Shown piece by piece: positions 52,706 through 60,471 of a stretch of DNA of 60,471 nt; within the stretch, counting starts at the first letter, position 1, and each line of letters starts with the position of its first letter. The position numbers were made by a program, and so were the translations under genes. The notes below the pieces were generated by a model that was given only the letters and a program-made list of their open reading frames with translations, did not search any database and was not told the DNA's origin. The stretch is from an uncultured Lentisphaeria bacterium (lineage in GTDB: Bacteria > Verrucomicrobiota > Lentisphaeria > Victivallales > UBA1829): positions 1 to 60,471 of the forward strand of contig CASDPB010000089.1 in NCBI GenBank assembly GCA_949282305.1, given 5' to 3'.

Positions 52706-53578
52706 TCAAGACGGAGCCCCTGCGGGAAATTCACAATGTGCGGCAACCGCGTCGACAATTTCATCGTTCAGGGCGAGAATGGTCTGCCCGCGAATCGAAA
52801 AAAGACGCGGCGATGCGAAGTCCAGATCATAAAGCCTGCCGCTGATCTCACCGCTCAGCAGATCGTCCCCGGCGGGAGTCCTGCCGTGAAAGCCGAGACT
52901 GCGCAATGCAGGCAGCGAACCGGCAATATCCCAGATTTTGCATCCCGTAATATATGCCGCATCCTTGCCCAGCGCAAGTTCCGCGCAGGAATAGGCGCAG
53001 GTTCCGATGGCGATGACCGGGTTCGCCCCGCGGAACAGCCCGCGTTTCACCATAGCCTGTGAAAGATTGATCACCGCGGCATCATCGAAACGAATCTCCG
53101 GAGGAGTCATCTCCCTCAGATTGGAACGCAGAGATTCCGCATCGGGAATGCCGGACACATGCGAATAAAAAGCCCTGCCGCCGGAGGAGATCATCATTTC
53201 CCCGAGCTCCGGCATGTAAACGCCGCCGTCCCGGATTACGCCGCCCTCGGCAAACGCAATGGAAATCCCCCACAACATGCGCTGATGCGCAAAATTGGCG
53301 GTTCCGTCCACGGGATCGATGATCCACGTCTTCCCCGTCAAAGCGCGGGCAAGATACTCCGGGCTTTTCTGACGGTGCGTTTCCTCTCCGAGAATATAAA
53401 CCCCGTTCGTTTCATCGCCGAGCTCTGCGGTCAGAATCCGTTCAATGCCCCGGTCGGCATCCGTGACAAGAGTCCGGTCATATTTCAACGCGGCATTCGG
53501 ATGTTTCCTGATTTCAAGAGCCTGTCTGCCGCATTCGGCAAACAGCTCCATGATACGTCCGGCATTCCAGAAATCCAT
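52706..53578 (-). CDS. Inositol monophosphatase family protein
   Basis: A 290-residue Mg2+-dependent sugar phosphatase of the IMPase/FBPase/CysQ fold. The metal motif IIDPVDGTANFAH (family W-I-D-P-L-D-G-T) and the GEETH segment with its metal-binding Glu are present. The second metal motif is the KIWDIAGSLP region near the C-terminus. It could act on inositol phosphate, fructose-1,6-bisphosphate or PAP; the PAP option fits no visible sulfur gene here. YjbQ precedes it by 3 bp. Confidence 0.9.
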   Translation of the reverse strand: MDFWNAGRIMELFAECGRQALEIRKHPNAALKYDRTLVTDADRGIERILTAELGDETNGVYILGEETHRQKSPEYLARALTGKTWIIDPVDGTANFAHQRMLWGISIAFAEGGVIRDGGVYMPELGEMMISSGGRAFYSHVSGIPDAESLRSNLREMTPPEIRFDDAAVINLSQAMVKRGLFRGANPVIAIGTCAYSCAELALGKDAAYITGCKIWDIAGSLPALRSLGFHGRTPAGDDLLSGEISGRLYDLDFASPRLFSIRGQTILALNDEIVDAVAAHCEFPAGAPS

Positions 53579-53581
53579 CGG

Positions 53582-54001
53582 TCAGTCACCAATAATCTTG
53601 ATCAGGGCGCGTTTTCTGCGCCCGCCGTCGAACTCGCCGTAGAAGACCTGTTCCCAGGGTCCGAAATCAAGTTTGCCGTTCGTGACCGCGATCACGACCT
53701 CGCGTCCCATCACCTGGCGCTTCATGTGGGCGTCGGCGTTGTCCTCGCCCGCCAGATTGTGAAGATAAGCCGTCGTCGGTTCATGCGGTGCAAGTTTTTC
53801 AAGCCACTTGTCATAGTCCTGATGAAGCCCGGATTCATCGTCGTTGATAAATACGGACGCGGTGATGTGCATGGCATTGCAGAGCAACAGCCCTTCCCGG
53901 ATGCCCGATTCTTCCAATGCCTTCTGAATCTGCGGCGTGATGTTGACGAATCCCCTGCGTCCGGGAATGTTGAATACCAGTTCCTTTCTGTAACTTTTCA
54001 T
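53582..54001 (-). CDS. YjbQ family protein (secondary thiamine-phosphate synthase enzyme, UPF0047)
   Basis: A 139-residue trimeric cytoplasmic protein. The family signatures are seen: [13 protein letters not shown] near the start, [30 protein letters not shown] (split), [19 protein letters not shown] and the C-terminal [16 protein letters not shown]. Known members have a weak thiamine-phosphate synthase side activity, but their true role is unclear. The ATG at 54001 is chosen because GGGAG lies upstream and the family starts with this short N-terminus; the open frame extends 23 codons further. First gene of the minus-strand unit. Confidence 0.9.
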   Translation of the reverse strand: MKSYRKELVFNIPGRRGFVNITPQIQKALEESGIREGLLLCNAMHITASVFINDDESGLHQDYDKWLEKLAPHEPTTAYLHNLAGEDNADAHMKRQVMGREVVIAVTNGKLDFGPWEQVFYGEFDGGRRKRALIKIIGD

Positions 54002-54098
54002 AGCTGAAAATCTCCCGTTTTTCCTGATTTTACATTTGATACACCAGGGAATGTAACACGAATCCGCCAAAAAGCCAGCATGATTTTACAACTTAGAC

Positions 54099-54127
54099 TT
54101 GATTTCTCTGCAAACTGCTAATATTTT
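54099..54127 (+). promoter_or_regulatory. Possible promoter of the sugar isomerase gene
   Basis: TTGATT (54099-54104), a 17-nt spacer and TATTTT (54122-54127) lie in AT-rich DNA about 145 bp before the start. It matches the TTGATTTCTC context seen elsewhere. Confidence 0.35.
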
Positions 54128-54272
54128 ATTGGATTTAACATAAATAACAAAACTGCCGGAAGGAGAAGAGAAGCGGCGCGGCGGGAAAAATTCCAGCCGC
54201 GGTGTCGTCTTTGATTTCCGGAATGACATAAAGTTTTCAGGATGTCATCATAAAACATTCAGGAGAATCAGA

Positions 54273-55163
54273 ATGGATCAGATCAAAATCGGCACCATGG
54301 TGCAGGCAAATGAAAAAGCCGCATCTTACATCAGCCGGATCATTTCCCATGGATTTGAATGTTTCGCATTCACTTACGGCGGGGGAAAATTCAACGGTTT
54401 TGAACCGGAAAGACTTGCGGATGCCGTCATGCCGATCCTGCGGGAAAAACAGATTGAGGTTTCCAATATTTCCGTCTTCGGGAACATGCTGGAACATACG
54501 GAGGAGGCGGAACACACGCGGCAGTGTTTCAAGCATGCGATTGATACCGTGGCCCTGTTCGGAAGCAATTTGGTGACAGGCTTCACCGGACGCGAAACAG
54601 GAAAATCCATTCCCGACAATATCGGGCGTTTCAGGGAAATCTGGCTCCCGCTGGCGGAATATGCCGCCTCCAAAGGAGTCAGAATCGCATTTGAAAACTG
54701 TCTGATGGGCGGAAACTGGCATACCGGTTCCTGGAATATCGCGATCAATCCCGACGCATGGGAGCTGATGTTCGATGCGGTCCCCCTGGACAACATCGGA
54801 CTGGAATGGGAACCATGCCACCAGATGGTCCAGCTGATTGATCCGCTTCCGCAGATCCGCGAATGGGGAAAGAGATTTTTCCACATCCACGGCAAGGATG
54901 CCACGATCCGCCGCGACGTCATCGCAAAACACGGTTTTCTAGGCAGGGAAACACCATGCTGGCACAGAACCCCGGGATTCGGTGACTCCAACTGGACGGA
55001 TATTATTTCCGAACTGCGTCTTGTCTCCTACCGGGGGAACATCGACATCGAAGGCTGGCATGATCCCGTCTACCGCGGCGACCTGGAAATGACCGGGCAG
55101 GTGGCGGCGTTGAATTATCTGAAACAATGCCGCGGCGGATCTTTTGTCGCCAATCCGGAATGA
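54273..55163 (+). CDS. Sugar phosphate isomerase/epimerase (xylose-isomerase-like TIM barrel)
   Basis: A 296-residue metal-dependent TIM-barrel enzyme. Candidate metal ligands are visible: VRIAFENCLMGGNWHTG, IGLEWEPCHQMVQLIDP, RFFHIHGKDATIRRD and the C-terminal NIDIEGWHDP. These are the four acidic/His sites of the AP-endonuclease-2/xylose-isomerase superfamily. GGAGAATCAG lies just before the ATG. It probably isomerises or epimerises a keto- or inosose-type sugar. It is alone on the plus strand, divergent from the YjbQ unit. Confidence 0.85.
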   Translation: MDQIKIGTMVQANEKAASYISRIISHGFECFAFTYGGGKFNGFEPERLADAVMPILREKQIEVSNISVFGNMLEHTEEAEHTRQCFKHAIDTVALFGSNLVTGFTGRETGKSIPDNIGRFREIWLPLAEYAASKGVRIAFENCLMGGNWHTGSWNIAINPDAWELMFDAVPLDNIGLEWEPCHQMVQLIDPLPQIREWGKRFFHIHGKDATIRRDVIAKHGFLGRETPCWHRTPGFGDSNWTDIISELRLVSYRGNIDIEGWHDPVYRGDLEMTGQVAALNYLKQCRGGSFVANPE

Positions 55164-55225
55164 AAACAGAATACAATGAATTTTCGTGTGCTGATTTGCA
55201 AAGCATCAAAACGGAGGTATGAATT

Positions 55226-55684
55226 ATGAGATGTCCCAGATGCGCCTGCCAGGACGATAAAGTCATGGATTCCAGAGCCACCAAGGAAGGCGCTGGAGTC
55301 CGCCGGCGCCGCGAATGCCTGAACTGCGGGCACCGTTTCACAACTTACGAGGAGATTATTCAGGCGGAATTGAAAGTCCTGAAGCGCGACAACACACACG
55401 AGGATTTCGACCGGGAAAAACTGCGCCGCGGAATCGAAAAAGCCTGCTGGAAACGGAATATCCGCCCCGAACAGATTGACACGCTGCTCTCAAAAATCGT
55501 CATGGAAATCGAAACGGAGTATGACAGGGAGATTTCCAGCGTTGAAATCGGCAACAAAGTAATGACGGCGCTGCGTCAGCTCGACAAGGTCGCCTATGTG
55601 CGCTTTGCCTCTGTCTACCGCGACTTCAAGGACATCGAAGAATTCATCGCCGAAATCCGTACCATGGGAGCGAAAAAGCGCTGA
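55226..55684 (+). CDS. nrdR: Transcriptional repressor NrdR
   Basis: A 152-residue regulator of ribonucleotide reductase genes. Residues 1-35 form a zinc ribbon (CPRCACQDDKVMDSR and CLNCGHRF, giving C3, C6 and a second C-x2-C pair). From about 45 comes an ATP-cone domain. It senses dATP/ATP and binds NrdR boxes upstream of nrd operons; no nrd gene or box is in the window. GGAGG precedes the ATG by 8 bases. The ClC gene follows after 6 bp and is probably co-transcribed. Confidence 0.95.
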   Translation: MRCPRCACQDDKVMDSRATKEGAGVRRRRECLNCGHRFTTYEEIIQAELKVLKRDNTHEDFDREKLRRGIEKACWKRNIRPEQIDTLLSKIVMEIETEYDREISSVEIGNKVMTALRQLDKVAYVRFASVYRDFKDIEEFIAEIRTMGAKKR

Positions 55685-55690
55685 CGCATC

Positions 55691-57493
55691 ATGAAATTTC
55701 TTCTATTCACGAAAGAGCTCATTCGGAACTATTCCTTCATGGGAGTAATTCACCGTACGCTCGGCGACAAGGGATACATCCTTCTCCTGAGCATCGCAGT
55801 CGGAATCATCTCCGGCACGGCCGCCGTCCTCCTGAAACTCTTCGCCCACGGGTGCCACGATCTTTCCCTGATGCTTGCAGAGCGTCTTCCCTGGATGATG
55901 TGGATTCTTCCTCTGGTCCCCGCAGTCGGAATTTTCGGATGTATTGTGATCGTCCGGCTGTTTTTCAATAAAGGACCTTACGAAAAAAGCCTTGCGGGAG
56001 TCATAATGGCAACCACCAACGGAACCAGCGACCTGCCCCGCAGCAAGACCTATTCGCACATCATCACCAGCGGACTTGCCGTCGGCATGGGGGCGTCCGC
56101 CGGACTTGAGGCGCCAATCGCCTTGACCGGTTCCGCCATCGGCTCCAATGTGGCGAAGGCGCTCCAGCTCGGACGAGAAAGCCGGACTCTGCTTCTTGCG
56201 TGCGGAGGCGGCGCCGGAATTTCCGCCATTTTCAACAGCCCCGTTGCAGGAGCTCTTTTTGCCTGTGAAATCCTGCTTCCCGCTTTTTCCGTCCCCGCAC
56301 TGGTTCCGCTTCTGATGGCATCCGCCGCGGCCGCGGTCATTTCGGAAATCTTCTACAACCAGCATACTTTCATTCAGCTCAATGAAGGAACCGCATGGAC
56401 CGTCAACAATATTCCATACTATGTGCTCATCGGGCTTGCGGCGGGTCTTGTCTCCTCTTTTGTCATCAGAACGTCGGTTCTTACGGCAAAAAAGGCGGAA
56501 AAGTATAAAAATGTCTGGGTGCGCGGCGCAATCGGCTGCCTCATTCTTTATTTCTTCTTCCTGCTGTTCCCTGCGCTGAAAGGCGAAGGCTACGGTTATA
56601 TTTCCAACCTCATCAGCGGCAGAGAAGGCACGGTTGCGGCGGGAAGCCCGATTTCATTCCTGTTCAGCGGACCCAATGCACTGGTAATTCTGCTGGGACT
56701 CCTGGTTGTCATCAAGCCCTTTGTCTCGGCTGTCTCCGTTGAAAGCGGCGGCGACGGCGGTATTTTCGGCCCTTCCATGTTCATCGGAGCTTTTCTCGGG
56801 TATTTCATCTCAAAAATTCTGAATCTTACGGGAATTACCGTGATTGATCCAGTCAACTGCATTGCAGTCGGCATGGGAGGCGTCCTTGCCGGAGTCATGC
56901 ACGCGCCGCTGACAGGAATGTTCCTGATTGCGGAACTGACTGGCGGATACAAACTGTTCGTCCCGCTGATGATCGTCGTGGCGCTTTCCAGTTTCATCAG
57001 CAAACGCATTGCCAGACACAACGTTTATAAATCCATGATCGTCATGAAAGGAGGTACTCCGGAACAGAAAGACGATGCCGTCATGATGATGCACAAACAG
57101 CTCCGCGACCTGATCGAGAACGATTATGTCCCGGTAAAGCAGACGGATACCCTGCGGACTCTCCTGAAAGCGCTGATGAAATCCAAGCGGAATATTTTTC
57201 CGGTGCTCTCCGATGAGGGTGCAATCGTCGGCATTGTGCGTGTGGACAATATCCGTCCGTTCATTCTGGACACGGAGTTATACGATATGGTTCTGGTTTT
57301 CGACATCATGTCCCCGACAGGTCCGGCTCTTGAAGCAACGGATTCCCTGCATGATGCCATGAGATTGTTTGAAAGTCTGCATATCTGGAATCTTCCGGTC
57401 GTGGAAGACGGCAGGTATCTGGGTTTCGTTTCAAAAGCCGGCGTTTTCGACAGTTACCGCAAGATGCTCAGCACAAAACCCGACCTGTTCTGA
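55691..57493 (+). CDS. ClC-family chloride channel/transporter with C-terminal CBS pair
   Basis: A 600-residue membrane protein. About 40-440 is the ClC fold with selectivity-filter segments GASAGLEAPIALTG and GGDGGIFGPSMFIGAFLG. The C-terminus carries two CBS domains (about 470-600, with SDEGAIVGIVRVDNI and VVEDGRYLGFVSKAGV). It may be a channel or H+/Cl- antiporter; the glutamate of the GxEGP motif is present as Glu in GLEAP. The gene overlaps no other and lies 6 bp after nrdR. Confidence 0.92.
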   Translation: MKFLLFTKELIRNYSFMGVIHRTLGDKGYILLLSIAVGIISGTAAVLLKLFAHGCHDLSLMLAERLPWMMWILPLVPAVGIFGCIVIVRLFFNKGPYEKSLAGVIMATTNGTSDLPRSKTYSHIITSGLAVGMGASAGLEAPIALTGSAIGSNVAKALQLGRESRTLLLACGGGAGISAIFNSPVAGALFACEILLPAFSVPALVPLLMASAAAAVISEIFYNQHTFIQLNEGTAWTVNNIPYYVLIGLAAGLVSSFVIRTSVLTAKKAEKYKNVWVRGAIGCLILYFFFLLFPALKGEGYGYISNLISGREGTVAAGSPISFLFSGPNALVILLGLLVVIKPFVSAVSVESGGDGGIFGPSMFIGAFLGYFISKILNLTGITVIDPVNCIAVGMGGVLAGVMHAPLTGMFLIAELTGGYKLFVPLMIVVALSSFISKRIARHNVYKSMIVMKGGTPEQKDDAVMMMHKQLRDLIENDYVPVKQTDTLRTLLKALMKSKRNIFPVLSDEGAIVGIVRVDNIRPFILDTELYDMVLVFDIMSPTGPALEATDSLHDAMRLFESLHIWNLPVVEDGRYLGFVSKAGVFDSYRKMLSTKPDLF

Positions 57494-57661
57494 ACAGTTC
57501 TGTATTCAACCGTCTTTTCTGTTCAGTGCATTTCTGATTTTTTCAGAGAATATGAGGACAGCCGTTCTGCCCTGCCCGGATTATTTTGGACTTTCCGCAT
57601 CCCGCATTCATATACTGAAAGGATCAGCTGAAATATTTTTGATATTTTTTCTCTTTTGAGT

Positions 57662-57690
57662 TTGACATTTTGCAGATCGTCATGTATTTT
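57662..57690 (+). promoter_or_regulatory. Promoter of tRNA-Phe
   Basis: TTGACA (57662-57667), a 17-nt spacer and TATTTT (57685-57690) lie about 35 bp before the tRNA. Confidence 0.65.
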
Positions 57691-57724
57691 ACAGATCTAT
57701 TCCAAGATGGCAGTAATGCCAAGT

Positions 57725-57800
<76 letters not shown>

Positions 57801-57814
57801 TTTTTTGTCTCTTT

Positions 57815-57843
57815 GCCGGATGGACACCGCGTCCGGCTTTTTT
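57815..57843 (+). terminator. Terminator after tRNA-Phe
   Basis: The stem gccgga (57815-57820) / tccggc (57832-57837) with a mostly structured loop is followed by TTTTTT. Confidence 0.75.
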
Positions 57844-58070
57844 GTTTCCCTGTTTTGAGCGTTGATTTTCAACGATTTGCAAAATCAGAGAAAAACGGAG
57901 ATTCTCCGTTCGCCACCATTCCCGATGCAGATTCCCTGATTCTCCGGCAAATTCTCCGTTTGCCTCGTGTCCGGGACACATGGATTGAAAAAGTTATAAC
58001 CAATTGGAGAAAGAGAACTTACGAAAACACACCTCTAAACTCGTCTTGATTTCTCCAAATATGATGCCCA

Positions 58071-58111
58071 TAAAAAACAGCGAACTTTTCTCTGTTTTAC
58101 GCTGTTTTTTA
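58071..58111. repeat. 12-bp inverted repeat (hairpin)
   Basis: taaaaaacagcg (58071-58082) pairs perfectly with cgctgtttttta (58100-58111) around a 17-nt loop. The T/A-rich outer ends would make it a bidirectional terminator, or a recombinase site. Confidence 0.6.
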
Positions 58112-58441
58112 TGATTTTACGCAGAAACCATGTGTCACAAGTCCCCCCAAAACGGAGAATTTCGGTTTTGATTTATGCAAAGATGATACCATTTTTTCAT
58201 GCGGCAAGGACACATGGATCCTGACAAGCTAAAGGTTCTATGTCGATACGCCCAGAAATCTGCCGGAATTCGAGGAGAAATGAGGGGGAAGTCTTGCTTA
58301 CTTGAAAATATAATTTCATGTGCTATTATAAGTCAGAATAAATCAATTTTTATTGGCAGCTTCACATTTTTTTCAAAATTTGGGACATTATCTATTACGG
58401 GTTAAAAATTAACTGCACAGAATATCAGAGGAGAGAAAGCG

Positions 58442-60451
58442 GTGAAAACAGAGTGCCCATATTGCGGCCAACACTATGAAATCAATGCTGAGTATAAAGG
58501 CTGTTCTGTTGAATGTCTCTCTTGTAAACGCGAATTTATTATTGCTCCGCGTCAATCGCATTTGCTTGCGGATATGAATCCGGAACAGAGAGCGGCTGTT
58601 ACGGCTCAGGAGGGTTACATCCGCGTAATTGCGGGAGCGGGAACCGGCAAAACCAGAGTGTTAACCCATCGTCTGGCTTATATGATAGAGGAACTCCATA
58701 TCCCCGCAGACAGTGTATTGTCTGTAACTTTTACCAACAAGGCGGCGAAAGAGATGAATTACCGGATTCGCCGCCTGCTCGGAAACAGTGCCAAATCCCG
58801 AGTCTCCACGTTTCATGGTTTTTGCAACACCGTTCTACGCGAGGATATATCCCGCTTGTGCTACCCGGCCAACTTTACCATCATGGATGAGGACGACCAG
58901 AAACTGCTAATCAGGGAAATATTTTCCGAGCTGGGTTTAAGTTCGAGAGATTTCAGTTTCAAAAAGGTTAAAGATTTCATTTCCAATGCGAAGAAGAATA
59001 CAGGTTATGTTCATAACGTCATCATGCCGGGCGCAGAAAACTTGAAGCAAGCTCCTGAAGATGATACCACAACCCGCATATTTAAACTTTATTTATGGAA
59101 ACAGCGTAAGAATTTCTTTCTAGACTATGACGATCTGATACAGTTCGCCTTATATATGTTCGAGACAATCCCAATGGTTCTGGAAAAATGGCAGGAACGC
59201 TTGCAATATATACAGGTGGATGAATTCCAAGATGTGAACACTGCCCAATACAACTTGGTCATGCTCTTATCTCAAAAGCACAAGAATTTGTTTATTGTGG
59301 GAGATCCGGATCAGACCATTTACGAATGGCGGGGAGCAAACGTAAATTTGTTTTTGGACTTTCCGGCAGATATTACAATCAAATTAAACGCGAACTATCG
59401 TTCATCCAGTAATATTCTTTCTGCCTCCAATTCGCTTATTTCCCACAACCAAAGTCACATAGAAAATCCGCTTATTTCAATCCGCGGCGCAGGGACTGCT
59501 CCTGTTTTTTTCGCGGCAGACTGGGAACACTCTGAAAGCGACTGGATCGCAAAACAAATTAAAATATTAAGCCAACACCGTCCATATGCTGACTGCGCCA
59601 TTCTCTGCCGATCATTGTTTCAAACCAGAAAAATTGAGGAATCGCTTATTCGGCGAAACATACCATACCACATTTACAACGGCACCGATTTTTACAAAAG
59701 GGCTGAAGTTAAAGATGCTTTGTCCTACTTGCGTTTGGTCGCCGGAGAAGACGATCTGGCTTTTTTGCGTATAATAAATTCTCCGCGTCGCGGCATGGGC
59801 AAACAGCGCATTGAACTTTTGAAACAGATTTCCGCCAAAACCAATCTATCCTTATTTCAAGCATTATCTGAAAATTTGCATGACAAAAAATTTGCCAGAT
59901 GCAGTGAGTTTGTCCAAAGCATAAGAGATGCGCAAAAAATGGCAAATGAAGGCATGAATATATCAGATTTGCTAAATATCGTTCTGAAGTCAACAGGCTA
60001 CGAATCAGCGTTGTTAAGCGAGGGAGACGAAGCCCGCCGGGAAAACTTGGAAGAGCTGAAAAATTCCATAAGAATACTGGAAAAAGAAGAGGAAGATAAA
60101 ATTACATTGTCGGACTATCTGACACAAATTACTCTGTATTCTGAACGTGCTGAAGATGCAGACCATGACGCAGTAAAAATAATGACCATCCACACGGCCA
60201 AAGGCTTGGAATTCCCGTGTGTTTTCGTGGCCGGGTTAAATGAGGGGACGTTGCCGAATTCCCACGCAGTCACACCGGAGGCAATAGAACAGGAACGGCG
60301 TGTGGCTTACGTAGCCATAACCCGTGCTGAAGAGCTGTTGTTCCTGTCGAGCGACAATCCGGACCGCTTCAGTTTTCAGGGAGAGAAACTCGACCTGTCG
60401 AGATTTGTTTATGAGTTAAGCAATAAATCTCCCAAGGATCATCGGGCATGA
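58442..60451 (+). CDS. UvrD/Rep-family superfamily I DNA helicase with N-terminal zinc finger
   Basis: A 669-residue SF1A helicase. Residues 1-34 form an MJ0042-type zinc ribbon with C5, C8, C25 and C28, unusual for UvrD. The helicase motifs then follow: Q-motif MNPEQRAAVT, Walker A AGAGTGKT (Lys70), motif Ia TFTNKAAKEM, motif II VDEFQDVN, motif III GDPDQTIYEWRGA, motif V TIHTAKGLEF and motif VI VAYVAITRAEELL. It starts at a GTG after GAGGAGA. Base composition is more AT-rich, with ATA, TTA and AAT codons rarer upstream, so it is probably acquired. The next gene overlaps its stop by ATGA. Confidence 0.92.
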   Translation: MKTECPYCGQHYEINAEYKGCSVECLSCKREFIIAPRQSHLLADMNPEQRAAVTAQEGYIRVIAGAGTGKTRVLTHRLAYMIEELHIPADSVLSVTFTNKAAKEMNYRIRRLLGNSAKSRVSTFHGFCNTVLREDISRLCYPANFTIMDEDDQKLLIREIFSELGLSSRDFSFKKVKDFISNAKKNTGYVHNVIMPGAENLKQAPEDDTTTRIFKLYLWKQRKNFFLDYDDLIQFALYMFETIPMVLEKWQERLQYIQVDEFQDVNTAQYNLVMLLSQKHKNLFIVGDPDQTIYEWRGANVNLFLDFPADITIKLNANYRSSSNILSASNSLISHNQSHIENPLISIRGAGTAPVFFAADWEHSESDWIAKQIKILSQHRPYADCAILCRSLFQTRKIEESLIRRNIPYHIYNGTDFYKRAEVKDALSYLRLVAGEDDLAFLRIINSPRRGMGKQRIELLKQISAKTNLSLFQALSENLHDKKFARCSEFVQSIRDAQKMANEGMNISDLLNIVLKSTGYESALLSEGDEARRENLEELKNSIRILEKEEEDKITLSDYLTQITLYSERAEDADHDAVKIMTIHTAKGLEFPCVFVAGLNEGTLPNSHAVTPEAIEQERRVAYVAITRAEELLFLSSDNPDRFSFQGEKLDLSRFVYELSNKSPKDHRA

Positions 60452-60471
60452 AAATGTACATGGAGCACAAC
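60448..60471 (+). CDS. Start of a following gene (truncated by window end)
   Basis: An ATG overlaps the helicase stop codon (ATGA), and the frame stays open for the eight codons left in the window (MKMYMEHN). The overlap suggests translational coupling with the helicase. Too short to identify. Confidence 0.4.

Larger units (their letters stand above)
57801..58441. other. AT-rich, repeat-bearing non-coding region after tRNA-Phe
   Basis: About 640 bp without a credible gene. Contents: a terminator at 57815-57843; a second copy of GCCACCATT (57912-57920) matching the tRNA 3' end (57794-57802); the palindrome aacggagattctccgtt at 57898-57914 and further CGGAGAAT / ATTCTCCG copies to about 58170; a direct repeat GGACACATGGAT (57974-57985 and 58208-58219) with an inverted partial copy near 58128; and a 12-bp-stem hairpin at 58071-58111. 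It looks like an integration or recombination region. Confidence 0.5.

Noticed and set aside
57912-57920. A certain attachment site (att) for an integrase
   Set aside because: Only nine bases match the tRNA 3' end. That is too short to claim as an att core without an integrase gene or the other boundary.
57898-58219. CRISPR array
   Set aside because: The repeats are short, in both orientations and irregularly spaced, with no unit of 25-40 bp and no cas gene.

Overview
The window looks like a chromosomal segment of a Lentisphaerota bacterium (Victivallis-like, PVC superphylum). This is inferred from gene content, not from a marker-gene match. The main clues are a LacI regulator, a pseudopilin with an FTLIELL core and a secreted TIM-barrel hydrolase in one operon; a sialate O-acetylesterase; orphan sugar isomerases and kinases; an outer-membrane KDO gene; and fused housekeeping enzymes. 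Most of the window is moderately GC-rich and densely coded, with many 4-base ATGA overlaps and strong purine-rich ribosome sites.

Layout. 1-177: a structured non-coding segment that resembles the 3' end of an IS200/IS605 (TnpB) element, then the terminator of a reverse-strand rhamnulokinase. 1856-4690: arabinose-5-phosphate isomerase and an ArnT-like glycosyltransferase (envelope). 4840-8807: a LacI-controlled operon with a consensus promoter and an adjoining palindromic operator, encoding regulator, pseudopilin and secreted hydrolase. 8921-15831 (minus): M20 amidohydrolase, Gph-like phosphatase and TsaD; then LMW phosphatase, a fused RpiB-GlyA protein and SerS. 15946-20825: TrmB, a UPF0104 membrane protein (minus), YmdB-like phosphoesterase, NadC, RuvA and a 2H-phosphoesterase-like protein.

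20830-22903 (minus): a three-gene unit with a ParB-like protein, a PAPS-reductase-like PP-loop protein (the IbrB/IbrA pair) and a small unknown protein. 23488-28302: a compact operon of TatA, TatC, a Tat-exported DUF362 protein, an unusual membrane ferredoxin that looks like NapH fused to NapG through an internal Tat signal, a small membrane protein and an aldo/keto reductase. I read it as a self-contained redox export system. 28432-33022: CAT-like acetyltransferase, CorC/HlyC-family CBS protein and sialate O-acetylesterase. 33277-42319 (minus): HIT protein, YugP-like protease, a five-gene operon ending in mutL, then M32 carboxypeptidase, ThyX and an FHA-pseudokinase (to 43597).

43872-48371: DeoR-type regulator followed by a fused E1 alpha/beta 2-oxoacid dehydrogenase and its E2, with no E3 in the window. 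48563-57493: putative TIM-barrel hydrolase; a minus-strand operon YjbQ / IMPase / site-2 protease / XseA; a sugar isomerase/epimerase; NrdR; and a ClC channel. 57725-60471: tRNA-Phe, then about 640 bp of AT-rich repeat-bearing non-coding DNA and a UvrD-family helicase whose base and codon use differ from everything upstream. This is probably the start of an integrated element.

The best candidates for undescribed biology are the Tat/NapH-NapG operon, the IbrAB-like trio, the FHA-pseudokinase beside thyX, and the regulator-pseudopilin-hydrolase cassette.
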